From positions 1 through 14,858 of the forward strand of contig CALFTO010000059.1 in NCBI GenBank assembly GCA_937916195.1: a stretch of 14,858 bases of DNA. The letters are read 5' to 3'. The notes beneath the pieces were generated by a model. It searched no databases, was not told where the DNA came from, and saw nothing but the letters and a program-made list of their open reading frames with translations. The stretch is from an uncultured Clostridia bacterium. GTDB lineage: Bacteria; Bacillota; Clostridia; Oscillospirales; Acutalibacteraceae. Made by a program: the position numbers and the translations under genes. Below, in pieces: positions 6,859 to 14,200 of this stretch. The first letter of the stretch is position 1. Each line of letters starts with the position of its first letter.

Positions 6859-7539
6859 TTATCGAAAAATCTCCATATTTTCGGTGTAGGATTTAAGTTT
6901 GATAACATCAACGTCCTGCTCGTCGGTATTAGTGTCTTTTGTGAGTGCACCGATTAAAAGCATAGGGTTTATATTGGTTGTGGTGCCTGAGGCGAGAACG
7001 GTTTTAAGAATGAGTTTGCCATTCTCTTCTTTTAATTCGTAAGTTCTTATATGCTCTTTGATATTAACCGCTATTGCCACCTTTTTTCTGCCCTGCTTAC
7101 CCTTTTTCTCAACGAGGATTTCGTCGGCAGAGAGGATTGAATGAGCCCTATTCAATAACAAATCATCGGGATTGTTGAAGATTATTTCATACTCTGCCCA
7201 GCGAATGTCATTGGGTGACATATGGGGTAATGAAATCTTTTTAACAGTAATATCAACCGGTAAGGCATTATTGAGTTTTTCAGCGAGTTCATTCAAATCA
7301 ACGTCTTCTGTAAGGCGAAAATCAACGGTTTCGCAATAGCTTTCAAAACCTAATGATAACGGCATTGCAAAGGTTAAAAACGCGTGGGGGTTAAAGCCCT
7401 CGGTATACCAAATCGGCACCCCAGCACGCTTCATAGCACGGGTAATACAACGGACGGTATCAAGGTGTGAGATAAACTTTGCCATACCTGTTTTTTCGTA
7501 AAACATTCTGACATCTGTCCACTTTTTAATTTCGGGCAT
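6859..7539 (-). CDS. TIGR03936 / DUF2344 family radical-SAM-associated protein
   Basis: 226 residues. The N-terminal half carries the family signature: KTGMAKFISHLDTVR, RAMKRAGVPIWYTEGFNPHA, then the PLSLGFES stretch. DUF2344 proteins are encoded beside, or fused to, TIGR03960 radical SAM proteins and presumably work with them; the reaction is unknown. ATG 7539 is preferred, with GGAGG (7552-7548) 8 nt upstream; GTG 7542 directly before it is also possible at 5 nt. The SD lies within the last codons of the radical SAM gene, and the two genes overlap by 14 nt, so production is tightly coupled. No cysteine cluster or membrane span; cytoplasmic. Identification is firm, function is not. Confidence 0.93.
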   Translation of the reverse strand: MPEIKKWTDVRMFYEKTGMAKFISHLDTVRCITRAMKRAGVPIWYTEGFNPHAFLTFAMPLSLGFESYCETVDFRLTEDVDLNELAEKLNNALPVDITVKKISLPHMSPNDIRWAEYEIIFNNPDDLLLNRAHSILSADEILVEKKGKQGRKKVAIAVNIKEHIRTYELKEENGKLILKTVLASGTTTNINPMLLIGALTKDTNTDEQDVDVIKLKSYTENMEIFR

Positions 7540-9370
7540 CACATTTACCTCCGTTCAACTTATTTGCACCGCAAGCGGAACATTTAATTCGGCAATGAGG
7601 TGTAGTTTCACTCTTATGAGCTTTCTTATTCTCTTCAACAAGGAATTCCTTACGCACACCGTAATCCATAATATCCCAAGGTAAGATTTCGTCATAATCT
7701 CGACGACGGTTTGCATAAAATTCGGTTGTTAAATTACACTCATTGAACGCTTCGCGCCATTTTGAGAAGTCGAAGAATTCGTCCCAGCTATCGAATTTAC
7801 AGCCTTTTTGCCAAGCCTTATAAATAACTTTGCCAAGTCTTCGGTCACCGCGGGCAAGAACGCCCTCTAATACAGAAGTATCGGACTGATGATAACTGAT
7901 TGAGATTTTACGACTTGTGGTTGATGACAACAAATGCTTTTGCTTTTCAATAAGCATATCGGCGGTATCTTGCGGCTCCCATTGGAATGGTGTAAAGGGT
8001 TTGGGAACAAATGAAGCACAGCTTACATTGACCTGCACGCCCTTACCCTTTTCTTTGTTGGGATTGCGATAAAATGTATCGACAACCTTTTGGGCTAAAT
8101 CTGCGATACCCTTTATATCGTCAAGAGTTTCGGTGGGTAAGCCCATCATAAAGTAAAGCTTAACGCTTGTCCAACCGCCGTCAAAGGCTTTGAGAGCGGT
8201 GCGGAGAACTTCTTCTTCGGTTACATTTTTATTTATTGCATCGCGAAGTCTTTGTGTGCCTGCCTCGGGGGCAAAGGTAAGACCGCTACGGCGAACTTTT
8301 TTAAGCTCTTCCATCAACTCGTCAGAGAAATTATCAACACGAAGTGATGGGAGTGAAACATTGATATTCTCTTTAAGTGCCCAATCGAAAAGCATTGGAA
8401 GAAGCTTATCAATCTTTGTGTAGTCACTTGTTGAAAGTGAGCAGAGAGAAATCTCGTCATAGCCCGTAGCGTCGCTGATTGCACGACATTGACCATTGAT
8501 TACTTCGGGTGATTTTTCGCGGATTGGACGATAAATAAAGCCCGCCTGACAGAAACGGCAACCGCGAATACAACCGCGGAAAACCTCTCCCACAGTTCTG
8601 TCCTGAACAACATCGATAAATGGCACTACGAAATCCTTAGGATAATGAGCATTATCAAGGTCGGCTATAACTCTTTTCTTTACCCTTGCAGGTGCAGTTT
8701 CAATATTTTCGATTGATTTGATTGTGCCGTCTTCGTTATAATCTACATTATAAAATTCGGGCACATAAACACCCTCAATTTTTGCGGCTTCACGCAGAAA
8801 CTCGAGCCTTGTTGAGCCTTTTTCTTTGTGCTCAATAAGTAAATCGATAAGTTCGTTGGTTACTTCTTCACCCTCGCCAGGTAAGAAGATATCAATAAAA
8901 TCAACCATAGGCTCTGCATTGCAGACACAAGGTCCTCCTGCGATTACAATGGGAGCAAGTGCAGTTCTGTCCTTTTTGAGTACAGGAATTCCGCCCAATT
9001 GAAGCATGTTGAGAACATTGGTATAGCTTAATTCATACTGCAAGGTAAAGCCTACTAAATCGAACACATCAAGACTATCTCCACTCTCTAATGCGTAAAG
9101 CTTTACGCCGTTTTCACGCATTAAGGCTTCCATATCCTCCCAAGGCGCAAAAACACGCTCGCACCAAGCGTCCTCGCGTTCATTTACAAGACTGTAAAGA
9201 ATTTTCATACCGAGATGCGACATACCGATTTCATAATTATCGGGGAAGCAAAAGGCATAACGGCACTTTATATTTTCTTTATCTTTTACAACGCTGTTAA
9301 GCTCGCCACCCGTATAGCGCGCGGGCTTTTGAACTTTTTTCAGCAATTTTTCAACTTCTTTTTTTACCAT
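7526..9370 (-). CDS. TIGR03960 family B12-binding-domain radical SAM protein
   Basis: 614 residues from ATG 9370, with GAGG (9380-9377) 6 nt upstream; GTG 9382 has no SD. The N-terminal part (about 30-190) has the cobalamin-binding-like fold characteristic of the family, with PDNYEIGMSHLG near 44-55. The radical SAM core follows with the cluster motif CIRGCRFC (Cys 267, 271, 274), where a [4Fe-4S] cluster and S-adenosylmethionine generate a 5'-deoxyadenosyl radical. The C-terminus has a small cysteine-rich tail (CRIKCSACG and GGKC), likely metal-binding. The substrate is unknown. In Clostridia this gene and its DUF2344 partner usually precede rng, rplU and rpmA; here an MFS gene follows. It has its own promoter upstream. 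Confidence 0.95.
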   Translation of the reverse strand: MVKKEVEKLLKKVQKPARYTGGELNSVVKDKENIKCRYAFCFPDNYEIGMSHLGMKILYSLVNEREDAWCERVFAPWEDMEALMRENGVKLYALESGDSLDVFDLVGFTLQYELSYTNVLNMLQLGGIPVLKKDRTALAPIVIAGGPCVCNAEPMVDFIDIFLPGEGEEVTNELIDLLIEHKEKGSTRLEFLREAAKIEGVYVPEFYNVDYNEDGTIKSIENIETAPARVKKRVIADLDNAHYPKDFVVPFIDVVQDRTVGEVFRGCIRGCRFCQAGFIYRPIREKSPEVINGQCRAISDATGYDEISLCSLSTSDYTKIDKLLPMLFDWALKENINVSLPSLRVDNFSDELMEELKKVRRSGLTFAPEAGTQRLRDAINKNVTEEEVLRTALKAFDGGWTSVKLYFMMGLPTETLDDIKGIADLAQKVVDTFYRNPNKEKGKGVQVNVSCASFVPKPFTPFQWEPQDTADMLIEKQKHLLSSTTSRKISISYHQSDTSVLEGVLARGDRRLGKVIYKAWQKGCKFDSWDEFFDFSKWREAFNECNLTTEFYANRRRDYDEILPWDIMDYGVRKEFLVEENKKAHKSETTPHCRIKCSACGANKLNGGKCDARN

Positions 9371-9399
9371 AATTGACCTCACAAAAAGTTATTCAATAC

Positions 9400-9428
9400 A
9401 TTTTACTACAAAATATGATTTTTTTCAA
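9400..9428 (-). promoter_or_regulatory. Internal promoter before the radical SAM gene
   Basis: TTGAAA (9428-9423), 17-nt spacer, TAAAAT (9405-9400) on the - strand. It overlaps the stop codon of the M50 gene and lies in the 54-nt gap. It would let the radical SAM / DUF2344 / MFS genes be expressed apart from ilvD. Confidence 0.55.
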
Positions 9429-10030
9429 TATTCATTACCACCGAACATTGAAAGAGTTAGAAAAATTGCGATAATAATCACCGAAAAATTGTATCCGCTT
9501 GAAATAAATACATAAATACCCCAAGCATAAATAATGGTTATAAAGATAATCGAGGTAATTTTGAGAATTTTTGAACAGAATTCTGCATCAAATCTGCGGG
9601 ATAGTAAAAAATACAGTGCCATTCCTCCGTCAAGTCTTTTTACAGGCAAAAGATTAAAGGTCATAAGAATAAGATTTATGCAGGCAACAGTGAGTACAAA
9701 TTCGTTTTGGTAAAAGCAGATTACAAAGCAACAGATTGTAAATATTACTGCGTTGGCTAATGGTCCGCCGAGTGCAATAGCTAATTCATTTTTTGTGCTG
9801 ATTTTAATGTTCTGTGTTCTTTTCATATTCATACCCGTAATTTCAAGACGCACTGCTTGGGGCTTGTTACCCACTGCGGACATTGTGAGAAGGTGTCCCA
9901 TTTCGTGAATAAGTGAAGAAACAATTGTAATTAGTACATTTGCGGGGGCTTTCATTGTTATTATAAAGGTTATGAGTGCCACAAAAAGAAAGGTTATTTC
10001 AACATCAATTCCTTTAAGTTTAAACTTCAT
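9425..10030 (-). CDS. M50 family intramembrane metalloprotease, SpoIVFB-like
   Basis: 201-residue polytopic protein with about six membrane spans. The zinc site is complete: HEMGH (42-46) within a span, and the second metal motif NLLPVKRLDGG (126-136) with Asp134. GGPLANA (88-94) is also typical of site-2 proteases. The Bacillus relative SpoIVFB cleaves pro-sigma-K in the mother cell, but it carries a C-terminal CBS domain (about 288 residues in total) that is absent here. ATG 10030 overlaps the end of the M23 gene by 11 nt, with GGGTG 7 nt upstream, so translation is likely coupled. The M23-M50 pairing mirrors spoIVFA-spoIVFB. The substrate is an inference only. Confidence 0.88.
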   Translation of the reverse strand: MKFKLKGIDVEITFLFVALITFIITMKAPANVLITIVSSLIHEMGHLLTMSAVGNKPQAVRLEITGMNMKRTQNIKISTKNELAIALGGPLANAVIFTICCFVICFYQNEFVLTVACINLILMTFNLLPVKRLDGGMALYFLLSRRFDAEFCSKILKITSIIFITIIYAWGIYVFISSGYNFSVIIIAIFLTLSMFGGNEY

Positions 10031-10769
10031 AATTAAGCACCCACAAAGGATTGATATATTTGCCGTTTAAGATTACTTCAAAATGCAGGTGATTGCCCGT
10101 TGCCCACCCCGTTTCGCCCACAAGGGCTATTTTTTCGCCTTTTTTCACCTTTTCGCCCTCACGGACAAGCAATTTATTGCAATGATTATAAGTAGTTTTT
10201 AGGGTATCTGAATGCTTGATAACTATATAATTTCCGTTAATTTCGTTGTACTCGGCTTTTATAACCGTGCCGTCATACGCGGAATAAATTTCGGTGTTTT
10301 TGGGGGCGGCAATGTCGAGCCCTGAATGGAGTGAATATTCTTCGGTTATTGGGCTTATTCGGTAACCAAAGTGCGAGGTTATATTCCCCTCTTTTATAGG
10401 ATTTTGAAAATTCACAGTCAAAAAAACAGGAGAAAAGTCTGCCTTTTCTCCCGTTTGGGTTGTGGTTTCGCCTGCCGCTTTTTCTGTTTCTTCCTCAATT
10501 ACAGTTGGTGCAAATGCGGATTTAGTCACATTTTTAAACACATCTAAAATTTCTGATACGGTCATATCCTTTTCGCAAATTCCAGAATAAAAGCTTTTAA
10601 TTCCTTGTGACAAATCGCCATCGTTTCGACAAATCAAAAAGAGAAAACCCGAAATAAGCAAGGATAACACAAGCTGTACTGCTATGATTTTGGTCATTAT
10701 ATTTTTAGGTTTTTCTTGCGTTTTTCGAGGTCGAGTTTCGCGGTTGTATTCATAAAAATTATTGTCCAT
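10020..10769 (-). CDS. Membrane-anchored M23/LytM peptidase, SpoIVFA/SpoIIQ-like
   Basis: 249 residues from ATG 10769, with SD GGTG 5 nt upstream; the in-frame TTG 10784 is an unlikely start. A short basic cytoplasmic tail is followed by one membrane span (about 25-46), a linker rich in Glu and Thr (about 86-110), then a LytM domain (about 125-242). All zinc ligands and catalytic residues seen in active LytM enzymes are there: HSGLD (His148, Asp152), His196, and HLH (His227, His229). The domain would face outside the cell or the intermembrane space of a forespore. Bacillus SpoIVFA, the regulator paired with SpoIVFB, lacks these residues, so this one may be a true peptidoglycan endopeptidase. 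The role in sporulation is inferred from the M50 neighbour. Confidence 0.88.
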   Translation of the reverse strand: MDNNFYEYNRETRPRKTQEKPKNIMTKIIAVQLVLSLLISGFLFLICRNDGDLSQGIKSFYSGICEKDMTVSEILDVFKNVTKSAFAPTVIEEETEKAAGETTTQTGEKADFSPVFLTVNFQNPIKEGNITSHFGYRISPITEEYSLHSGLDIAAPKNTEIYSAYDGTVIKAEYNEINGNYIVIKHSDTLKTTYNHCNKLLVREGEKVKKGEKIALVGETGWATGNHLHFEVILNGKYINPLWVLNYEV

Positions 10770-10808
10770 AATATCACCAATCAATTGTATGATGAAACTA
10801 TGGACAAT
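10761..10808 (-). promoter_or_regulatory. Inverted repeat enclosing the M23 start codon
   Basis: A 10-bp perfect inverted repeat, ATTGTCCATA (10761-10770) and TATGGACAAT (10799-10808), with a 28-nt spacer. In the - strand transcript the 3' arm contains the ATG of the M23 gene and the loop holds its SD. It could lower translation of the M23-M50 pair, or be chance in an AT-rich gap. Confidence 0.35.
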
Positions 10809-10818
10809 ATGTCAGTTA

Positions 10819-11571
10819 TTATCTTTTGAAAAATCTTATGATTTTTGTAAGCTCTGTGCTGTTTACAGTTTGTTTTCCGCTTGTCTTTACTATGTAATCA
10901 AGCAGTTGCTTTTCTTTATTGAAAACTGCAACGCCCGTCTCGGCATCGTCTTGAATTTTTAGTTCGGAGCGGTTATCAACAAAATAAACAATTGGGTAAA
11001 TATCGGCAGTAATATCGAAATCGCGGAACATTTCAAGCATTCTGCGACCTTGACGATGTGCTTGCTTAACGGGATTACCTACTTCTTTTTCATAGACCTT
11101 ATCGTTTTTACCGTGTTTGATTTGCTTCCATTTTGCACTTGAGGTTTTACCGCTTATTATTCCGCGGTAATTCTTGCTCTCAACAATGAAAACGCCGTTT
11201 TTGCCAATTACCACAAAATCGAGTTCAAGGGTTACACCGCGATTGAGAATTACAGGGTTTGTGATAATTGTGAAATCCTTGGGAAGCTTTTTGAGAATTT
11301 CAAGAGTGTCACTCTCACCGCGTACTCCCGACAACAAAATATTGTATTTTTTGCGGAAGACGAAAAAGCATATGAGCATTGCAACAGCAACAACCAAAAG
11401 AATTATTGGAAATGCGATATGCAATTTAGATTTTTCGGTTAAAATTGCCACGAGCATACCTGCGCCCAAGCCTAAAAAGGCAAGAGCGAGCAATGCAAAC
11501 AAGGCAGTTTTTAAGAATGCCTTATTTTTATTCTGTTTAAGCTCTGATTTAATTTTAACTATTCTTGACAT
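10819..11571 (-). CDS. NERD-domain membrane protein
   Basis: 250 residues. Two membrane spans (about 23-45 and 51-72) near the N-terminus are followed by a NERD (nuclease-related) domain, about 83-195. Conserved features are LELDFVVI (Asp118), GVFIVESKNYRG with Glu131-x-Lys133, and NPVKQ near 166-170. The D...ExK arrangement is that of PD-(D/E)xK-type nucleases. A DNA or RNA nuclease role at the membrane is plausible but unproven for the family. The C-terminal 50 residues have no recognised domain. ATG 11571 is 3 nt after the ilvD stop, with AGGTG (11585-11581) inside the ilvD end as SD, so it is co-transcribed with ilvD. This is an unusual partner for an amino-acid biosynthesis gene. Confidence 0.88.
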   Translation of the reverse strand: MSRIVKIKSELKQNKNKAFLKTALFALLALAFLGLGAGMLVAILTEKSKLHIAFPIILLVVAVAMLICFFVFRKKYNILLSGVRGESDTLEILKKLPKDFTIITNPVILNRGVTLELDFVVIGKNGVFIVESKNYRGIISGKTSSAKWKQIKHGKNDKVYEKEVGNPVKQAHRQGRRMLEMFRDFDITADIYPIVYFVDNRSELKIQDDAETGVAVFNKEKQLLDYIVKTSGKQTVNSTELTKIIRFFKR

Positions 11572-11574
11572 AGA

Positions 11575-13248
11575 TTAAAACACCTTTTTCATAACTGCGC
11601 CGTCTTTTGCAGATGACACAAGTGTAGAATATCGTGCAAGCCAGCCTGATTTAACATTTGGTTCGGGTTTTACATATGATTTTCTTCTCTCGTTAAGCTC
11701 TTCGTCAGAAACCTTAACATTGATTTTGCTTGCGGGAATATCAATTTCGATAATATCACCCTCATAAATCAGACCGATTTCGCCGCCAACGGCTGCCTCC
11801 GGTGAAACGTGACCGATTGAAGCACCGCGGGATGCACCGCTGAATCGACCGTCAGTAATAAGAGCAACTGTTTTATCAAGCTTCATGCCTGCAAGGGCTG
11901 AAGTTGGGTTGAGCATTTCTCTCATACCGGGGCCACCAACTGGACCTTCATAACGAATAACAACAACATCACCGTCAACGATTTTTCCATTATAAATCGC
12001 ATCGATTGCTTCGTCCTCAGAATTAAACACTCTTGCAGGACCTGAATGAACAAGCATTTCAGGAGCTACTGCTGAACGCTTAACTACACAACCGTCTTTG
12101 GCAATGTTACCCCAAAGGATTGCGATACCGCCTGTTTCGCTATATGGGTTATCAATAGGACGGATTGCATCTGTATTTTTAATGTATGCTCCTTCAATAT
12201 TTTCGCCGACAGTTTTACCTGTTGCCGTAATAAGTGACAAATCAAGAAGATTTTTCTTTGCAAGCTCTGCCTGAACCGCAGGGATACCGCCTGCATTGTT
12301 AAGGTCGTGCATATGAGTTCCGCCTGCGGGGGCAAGATGACAAAGATTGGGCACTTTTGCGCTTATTTCGTTGAACATATGCAAGTCAACGGGAACTCCT
12401 GCTTCATTTGCGATAGCAAGCAAGTGAAGAACGCTGTTTGATGAGCAACCAAGGGCCATATCACAAGCAAGAGCATTACGGATTGACTTTTCGTTAATAA
12501 TATCGCGAGCCTTGATATCTTTTTCCACAAGGTTCATAATTGCCATACCTGCGTGCTTTGCAAGCTGAATACGACCGCTATGTACTGCGGGAATTGTGCC
12601 GTTACCGGGAAGAGCAATACCAACCGCTTCTGCAAGACAGTTCATTGAGTTTGCGGTGTACATACCTGAGCAAGAGCCACAACCGGGGCAAACATTTTCT
12701 TCAAATTCAAGGAGCTTGCAATCATCAATCATATTTGCTTTGCGTGCGCCAACTGCCTCAAACATTTTTGAAAGTGAGGTTTCAACGCCGTCAATAAGAC
12801 CTGACATCATCGGTCCGCCTGAACAAACAACTGCGGGGATATTAAGACGAACTGCCGCCATAATCATACCAGGAACGATTTTGTCACAGTTAGGTACAAG
12901 CACCGCACCATCAAAGCCGTGAGCCATAATCATTGTTTCAACGCTGTCAGCAATGAGCTCGCGTGATGCAAGTGAGTATTTCATACCAATGTGTCCCATA
13001 GCAATACCGTCGCATACGCCAATTGAGGGCACCATAACGGGTGTACCCCCTGCCATACGGACACCTGCTTTTACGGCCTCTGTAATTTTATCAAGATGAA
13101 TATGACCGGGAACGATTTCGCTGTGAGCAGACACAACAGCAATCAAAGGTCTTTCAAGTTCTTCTTTTGTATAGCCCATTGCATAGAAAAGGCTTCTGTT
13201 GGGTGCTCTTTCAACACCCTTTACTACATTTTCGCTTCGTAAGTTCAT
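11575..13248 (-). CDS. ilvD: Dihydroxy-acid dehydratase
   Basis: 557 residues, the usual length. Converts 2,3-dihydroxy-isovalerate and 2,3-dihydroxy-3-methylvalerate to the 2-oxo acids, the step after IlvC in valine, isoleucine and leucine synthesis. Signatures: VPNCDKIVPGM (118-128) with Cys121 and Lys123, CPGCGSCSG (187-195), and DGRFSGASRG near the C-terminal swivelling domain. The N-terminal motif is VPGHIHL, as in Bacillus and E. coli enzymes, rather than the PCN form of many [2Fe-2S] DHADs. ATG 13248 has GGAGG 8 nt upstream. It is the first gene of the long - strand train and is divergent from the GntR regulator. The leader contains a multi-hairpin repeat, and the promoter contains an operator-like site. 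Confidence 0.97.
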   Translation of the reverse strand: MNLRSENVVKGVERAPNRSLFYAMGYTKEELERPLIAVVSAHSEIVPGHIHLDKITEAVKAGVRMAGGTPVMVPSIGVCDGIAMGHIGMKYSLASRELIADSVETMIMAHGFDGAVLVPNCDKIVPGMIMAAVRLNIPAVVCSGGPMMSGLIDGVETSLSKMFEAVGARKANMIDDCKLLEFEENVCPGCGSCSGMYTANSMNCLAEAVGIALPGNGTIPAVHSGRIQLAKHAGMAIMNLVEKDIKARDIINEKSIRNALACDMALGCSSNSVLHLLAIANEAGVPVDLHMFNEISAKVPNLCHLAPAGGTHMHDLNNAGGIPAVQAELAKKNLLDLSLITATGKTVGENIEGAYIKNTDAIRPIDNPYSETGGIAILWGNIAKDGCVVKRSAVAPEMLVHSGPARVFNSEDEAIDAIYNGKIVDGDVVVIRYEGPVGGPGMREMLNPTSALAGMKLDKTVALITDGRFSGASRGASIGHVSPEAAVGGEIGLIYEGDIIEIDIPASKINVKVSDEELNERRKSYVKPEPNVKSGWLARYSTLVSSAKDGAVMKKVF

Positions 13249-13270
13249 AAGTTTTGCCTCCTATAATATA

Positions 13271-13327
13271 AGGGAGTGAATCCCTCCGCCGTGCAAGCAC
13301 GGTCCCCCTCCCTTTGACAAGGGAGGC
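13271..13327. repeat. Three-hairpin palindromic intergenic element
   Basis: Three consecutive inverted repeats. AGGGA/TCCCT (13271-13285, loop GTGAA). CCGTGC/GCACGG (13289-13302, 2-nt spacer). CCTCCCTT/AAGGGAGG (13307-13326, loop TGAC). The GC-rich, CCCTCC-containing block stands out in an AT-rich gap. It resembles the short REP-like palindromes starting with CCCTCC and ending with AAGGGAGGC that are scattered between genes of Ruminococcaceae. Within this window it is a single copy, so the repeat nature rests on memory of similar elements. It lies in the predicted ilvD leader, between promoter and SD. Confidence 0.6.
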
Positions 13328-13341
13328 GAAAATATGTTTCT

Positions 13342-13370
13342 ATTTTATACTTATATGACAGTTTTTGCAA
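13342..13370 (-). promoter_or_regulatory. Promoter of ilvD
   Basis: TTGCAA (13370-13365), 17-nt spacer, TAAAAT (13347-13342) on the - strand. The start of transcription would be near 13335, giving an 86-nt leader that contains all three hairpins of the palindromic element. Confidence 0.5.
13351..13361. promoter_or_regulatory. Weak FadR-type operator-like site in the ilvD promoter
   Basis: TTATATGACAG matches the better ilvC-proximal site TTGTATGACAA at 9 of 11 positions; one half (ATGACA) is exact. It lies between the predicted -10 and -35 of ilvD, where a bound repressor would block polymerase. Confidence 0.35.
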
Positions 13371-13397
13371 GTGGGAAATATAAAAATCATTTTGCAT

Positions 13398-13426
13398 TTG
13401 CATTTTTTGAAAGAATGGTGTATAGT
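13398..13426 (+). promoter_or_regulatory. Promoter of the GntR regulator gene with overlapping half-site
   Basis: TTGCAT (13398-13403), 17-nt spacer, TATAGT (13421-13426). The string ATAGTTGT at 13422-13429, overlapping the -10, is identical to 14199-14206 at the ilvC operator. This suggests, weakly, that the regulator also acts on its own gene. Confidence 0.5.
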
Positions 13427-13459
13427 TGTTTTAATGTTTTCTTGATTGGAGAATGTTTT

Positions 13460-14146
13460 ATGGAAAATTTGTCACAGAGAACTGCTGAGACACTCAAAAA
13501 AATGATTGTTGAAGAGCATAAATATAATTACGGTGAAAAATTACCTAACGAAAACGAGCTTTCGCAAGAATTAGGTGTTAGTCGTTCTACTCTTCGTGAA
13601 GCCATCAAGACACTTATTTCAAAGGGTGTGCTCGTAGTTAAGCGCGGTAAAGGCACTTTCGTTGCAGAAAAAATTGACCAATACTCACAAGATGTTGATG
13701 TTAATGACTTTCTTAATAAAAAGGTTACACTTCGTGATTTATATGAAACCCGTTTGATTTTCGAGCCGGAAGCTGCTTCACTTGCTTGCAAGCGTGCTAC
13801 TGACGAGGAAATTGCAGAGATTTTGCGACTTGGCGAAATTTGTCAGACAGAATTAAAAAAAGACCCTCGCGGAGATAAAAGAATTGAGTCAGAAAGTGCT
13901 TTTCATGGTGCTATTCTTAAAGCATCACACAACGAGTTTTTAGGTCATTTCTTACCTATTCTTACAAATACCATAAGAAAAACTATTGAGCTTAATTATA
14001 ATCTTGATGTTATTGCTGAAGAAGCATACAAAGACCACATAATGATTATGAATTTCCTTAAAAGCAGAGATTCAGTTGGCGTTAAGAGTGCAGTTACCAT
14101 TCACCTGCATCACGCTGTACTCAATGAAAAAATTTCTTTTGATTAA
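13460..14146 (+). CDS. GntR family transcriptional regulator, FadR subfamily (FCD domain)
   Basis: 228 residues from ATG 13460, with GGAG (13448-13451) 8 nt upstream. The longer frame to 13334 lies ahead of the predicted promoter and is not used. An N-terminal winged helix-turn-helix (about 5-68) contains KLPNENELSQELGVSRSTLREA and the wing GVLVVKRGKGTFV. The C-terminal all-helical FCD ligand domain (about 91-220) keeps the metal/ligand histidines His149 (AFHGAI), His193 and His215/217, with Glu where Asp is usual two residues before the F-H pair. Such proteins bind DNA as dimers at TnGTnnnACnA sites and respond to small carboxylic acids. Lying between ilvD and ilvC, with such sites at both promoters, it is probably their regulator. 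The ligand may be a pathway 2-oxo or dihydroxy acid (inference). Confidence 0.93.
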   Translation: MENLSQRTAETLKKMIVEEHKYNYGEKLPNENELSQELGVSRSTLREAIKTLISKGVLVVKRGKGTFVAEKIDQYSQDVDVNDFLNKKVTLRDLYETRLIFEPEAASLACKRATDEEIAEILRLGEICQTELKKDPRGDKRIESESAFHGAILKASHNEFLGHFLPILTNTIRKTIELNYNLDVIAEEAYKDHIMIMNFLKSRDSVGVKSAVTIHLHHAVLNEKISFD

Positions 14147-14172
14147 TTTGAAAAATTATTTTAAAAAAGGTA

Positions 14173-14200
14173 TTGACAATTTAATTTTATCAGATATAAT
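14173..14200 (+). promoter_or_regulatory. Promoter of ilvC
   Basis: TTGACA (14173-14178), 16-nt spacer, TATAAT (14195-14200), both exact consensus hexamers. Predicted transcription start about 14207, leader about 56 nt. It lies 27 nt after the regulator's stop, with no terminator between the genes, so read-through from the regulator is also possible. Confidence 0.85.

Noticed and set aside
11174..11578. 134-codon open frame opposite the NERD gene
   Set aside because: No SD and no recognisable domain; its composition mirrors the coding frame of the NERD protein.
13271..13327. CRISPR repeat or phage attachment site
   Set aside because: There is a single occurrence with no spacers, and no integrase or mobile gene nearby. 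Three tandem palindromes fit a REP-like element better.
13249..13335. T-box riboswitch upstream of ilvD
   Set aside because: The leader is only about 86 nt, has no conserved T-box or specifier-loop motif, and its hairpins have no poly-T tail toward ilvD.
13334..13459. N-terminal 42-residue extension of the GntR regulator
   Set aside because: It overlaps the predicted promoter of the gene, has no SD, and is not like the family. ATG 13460 has a well-placed SD and gives the usual length.
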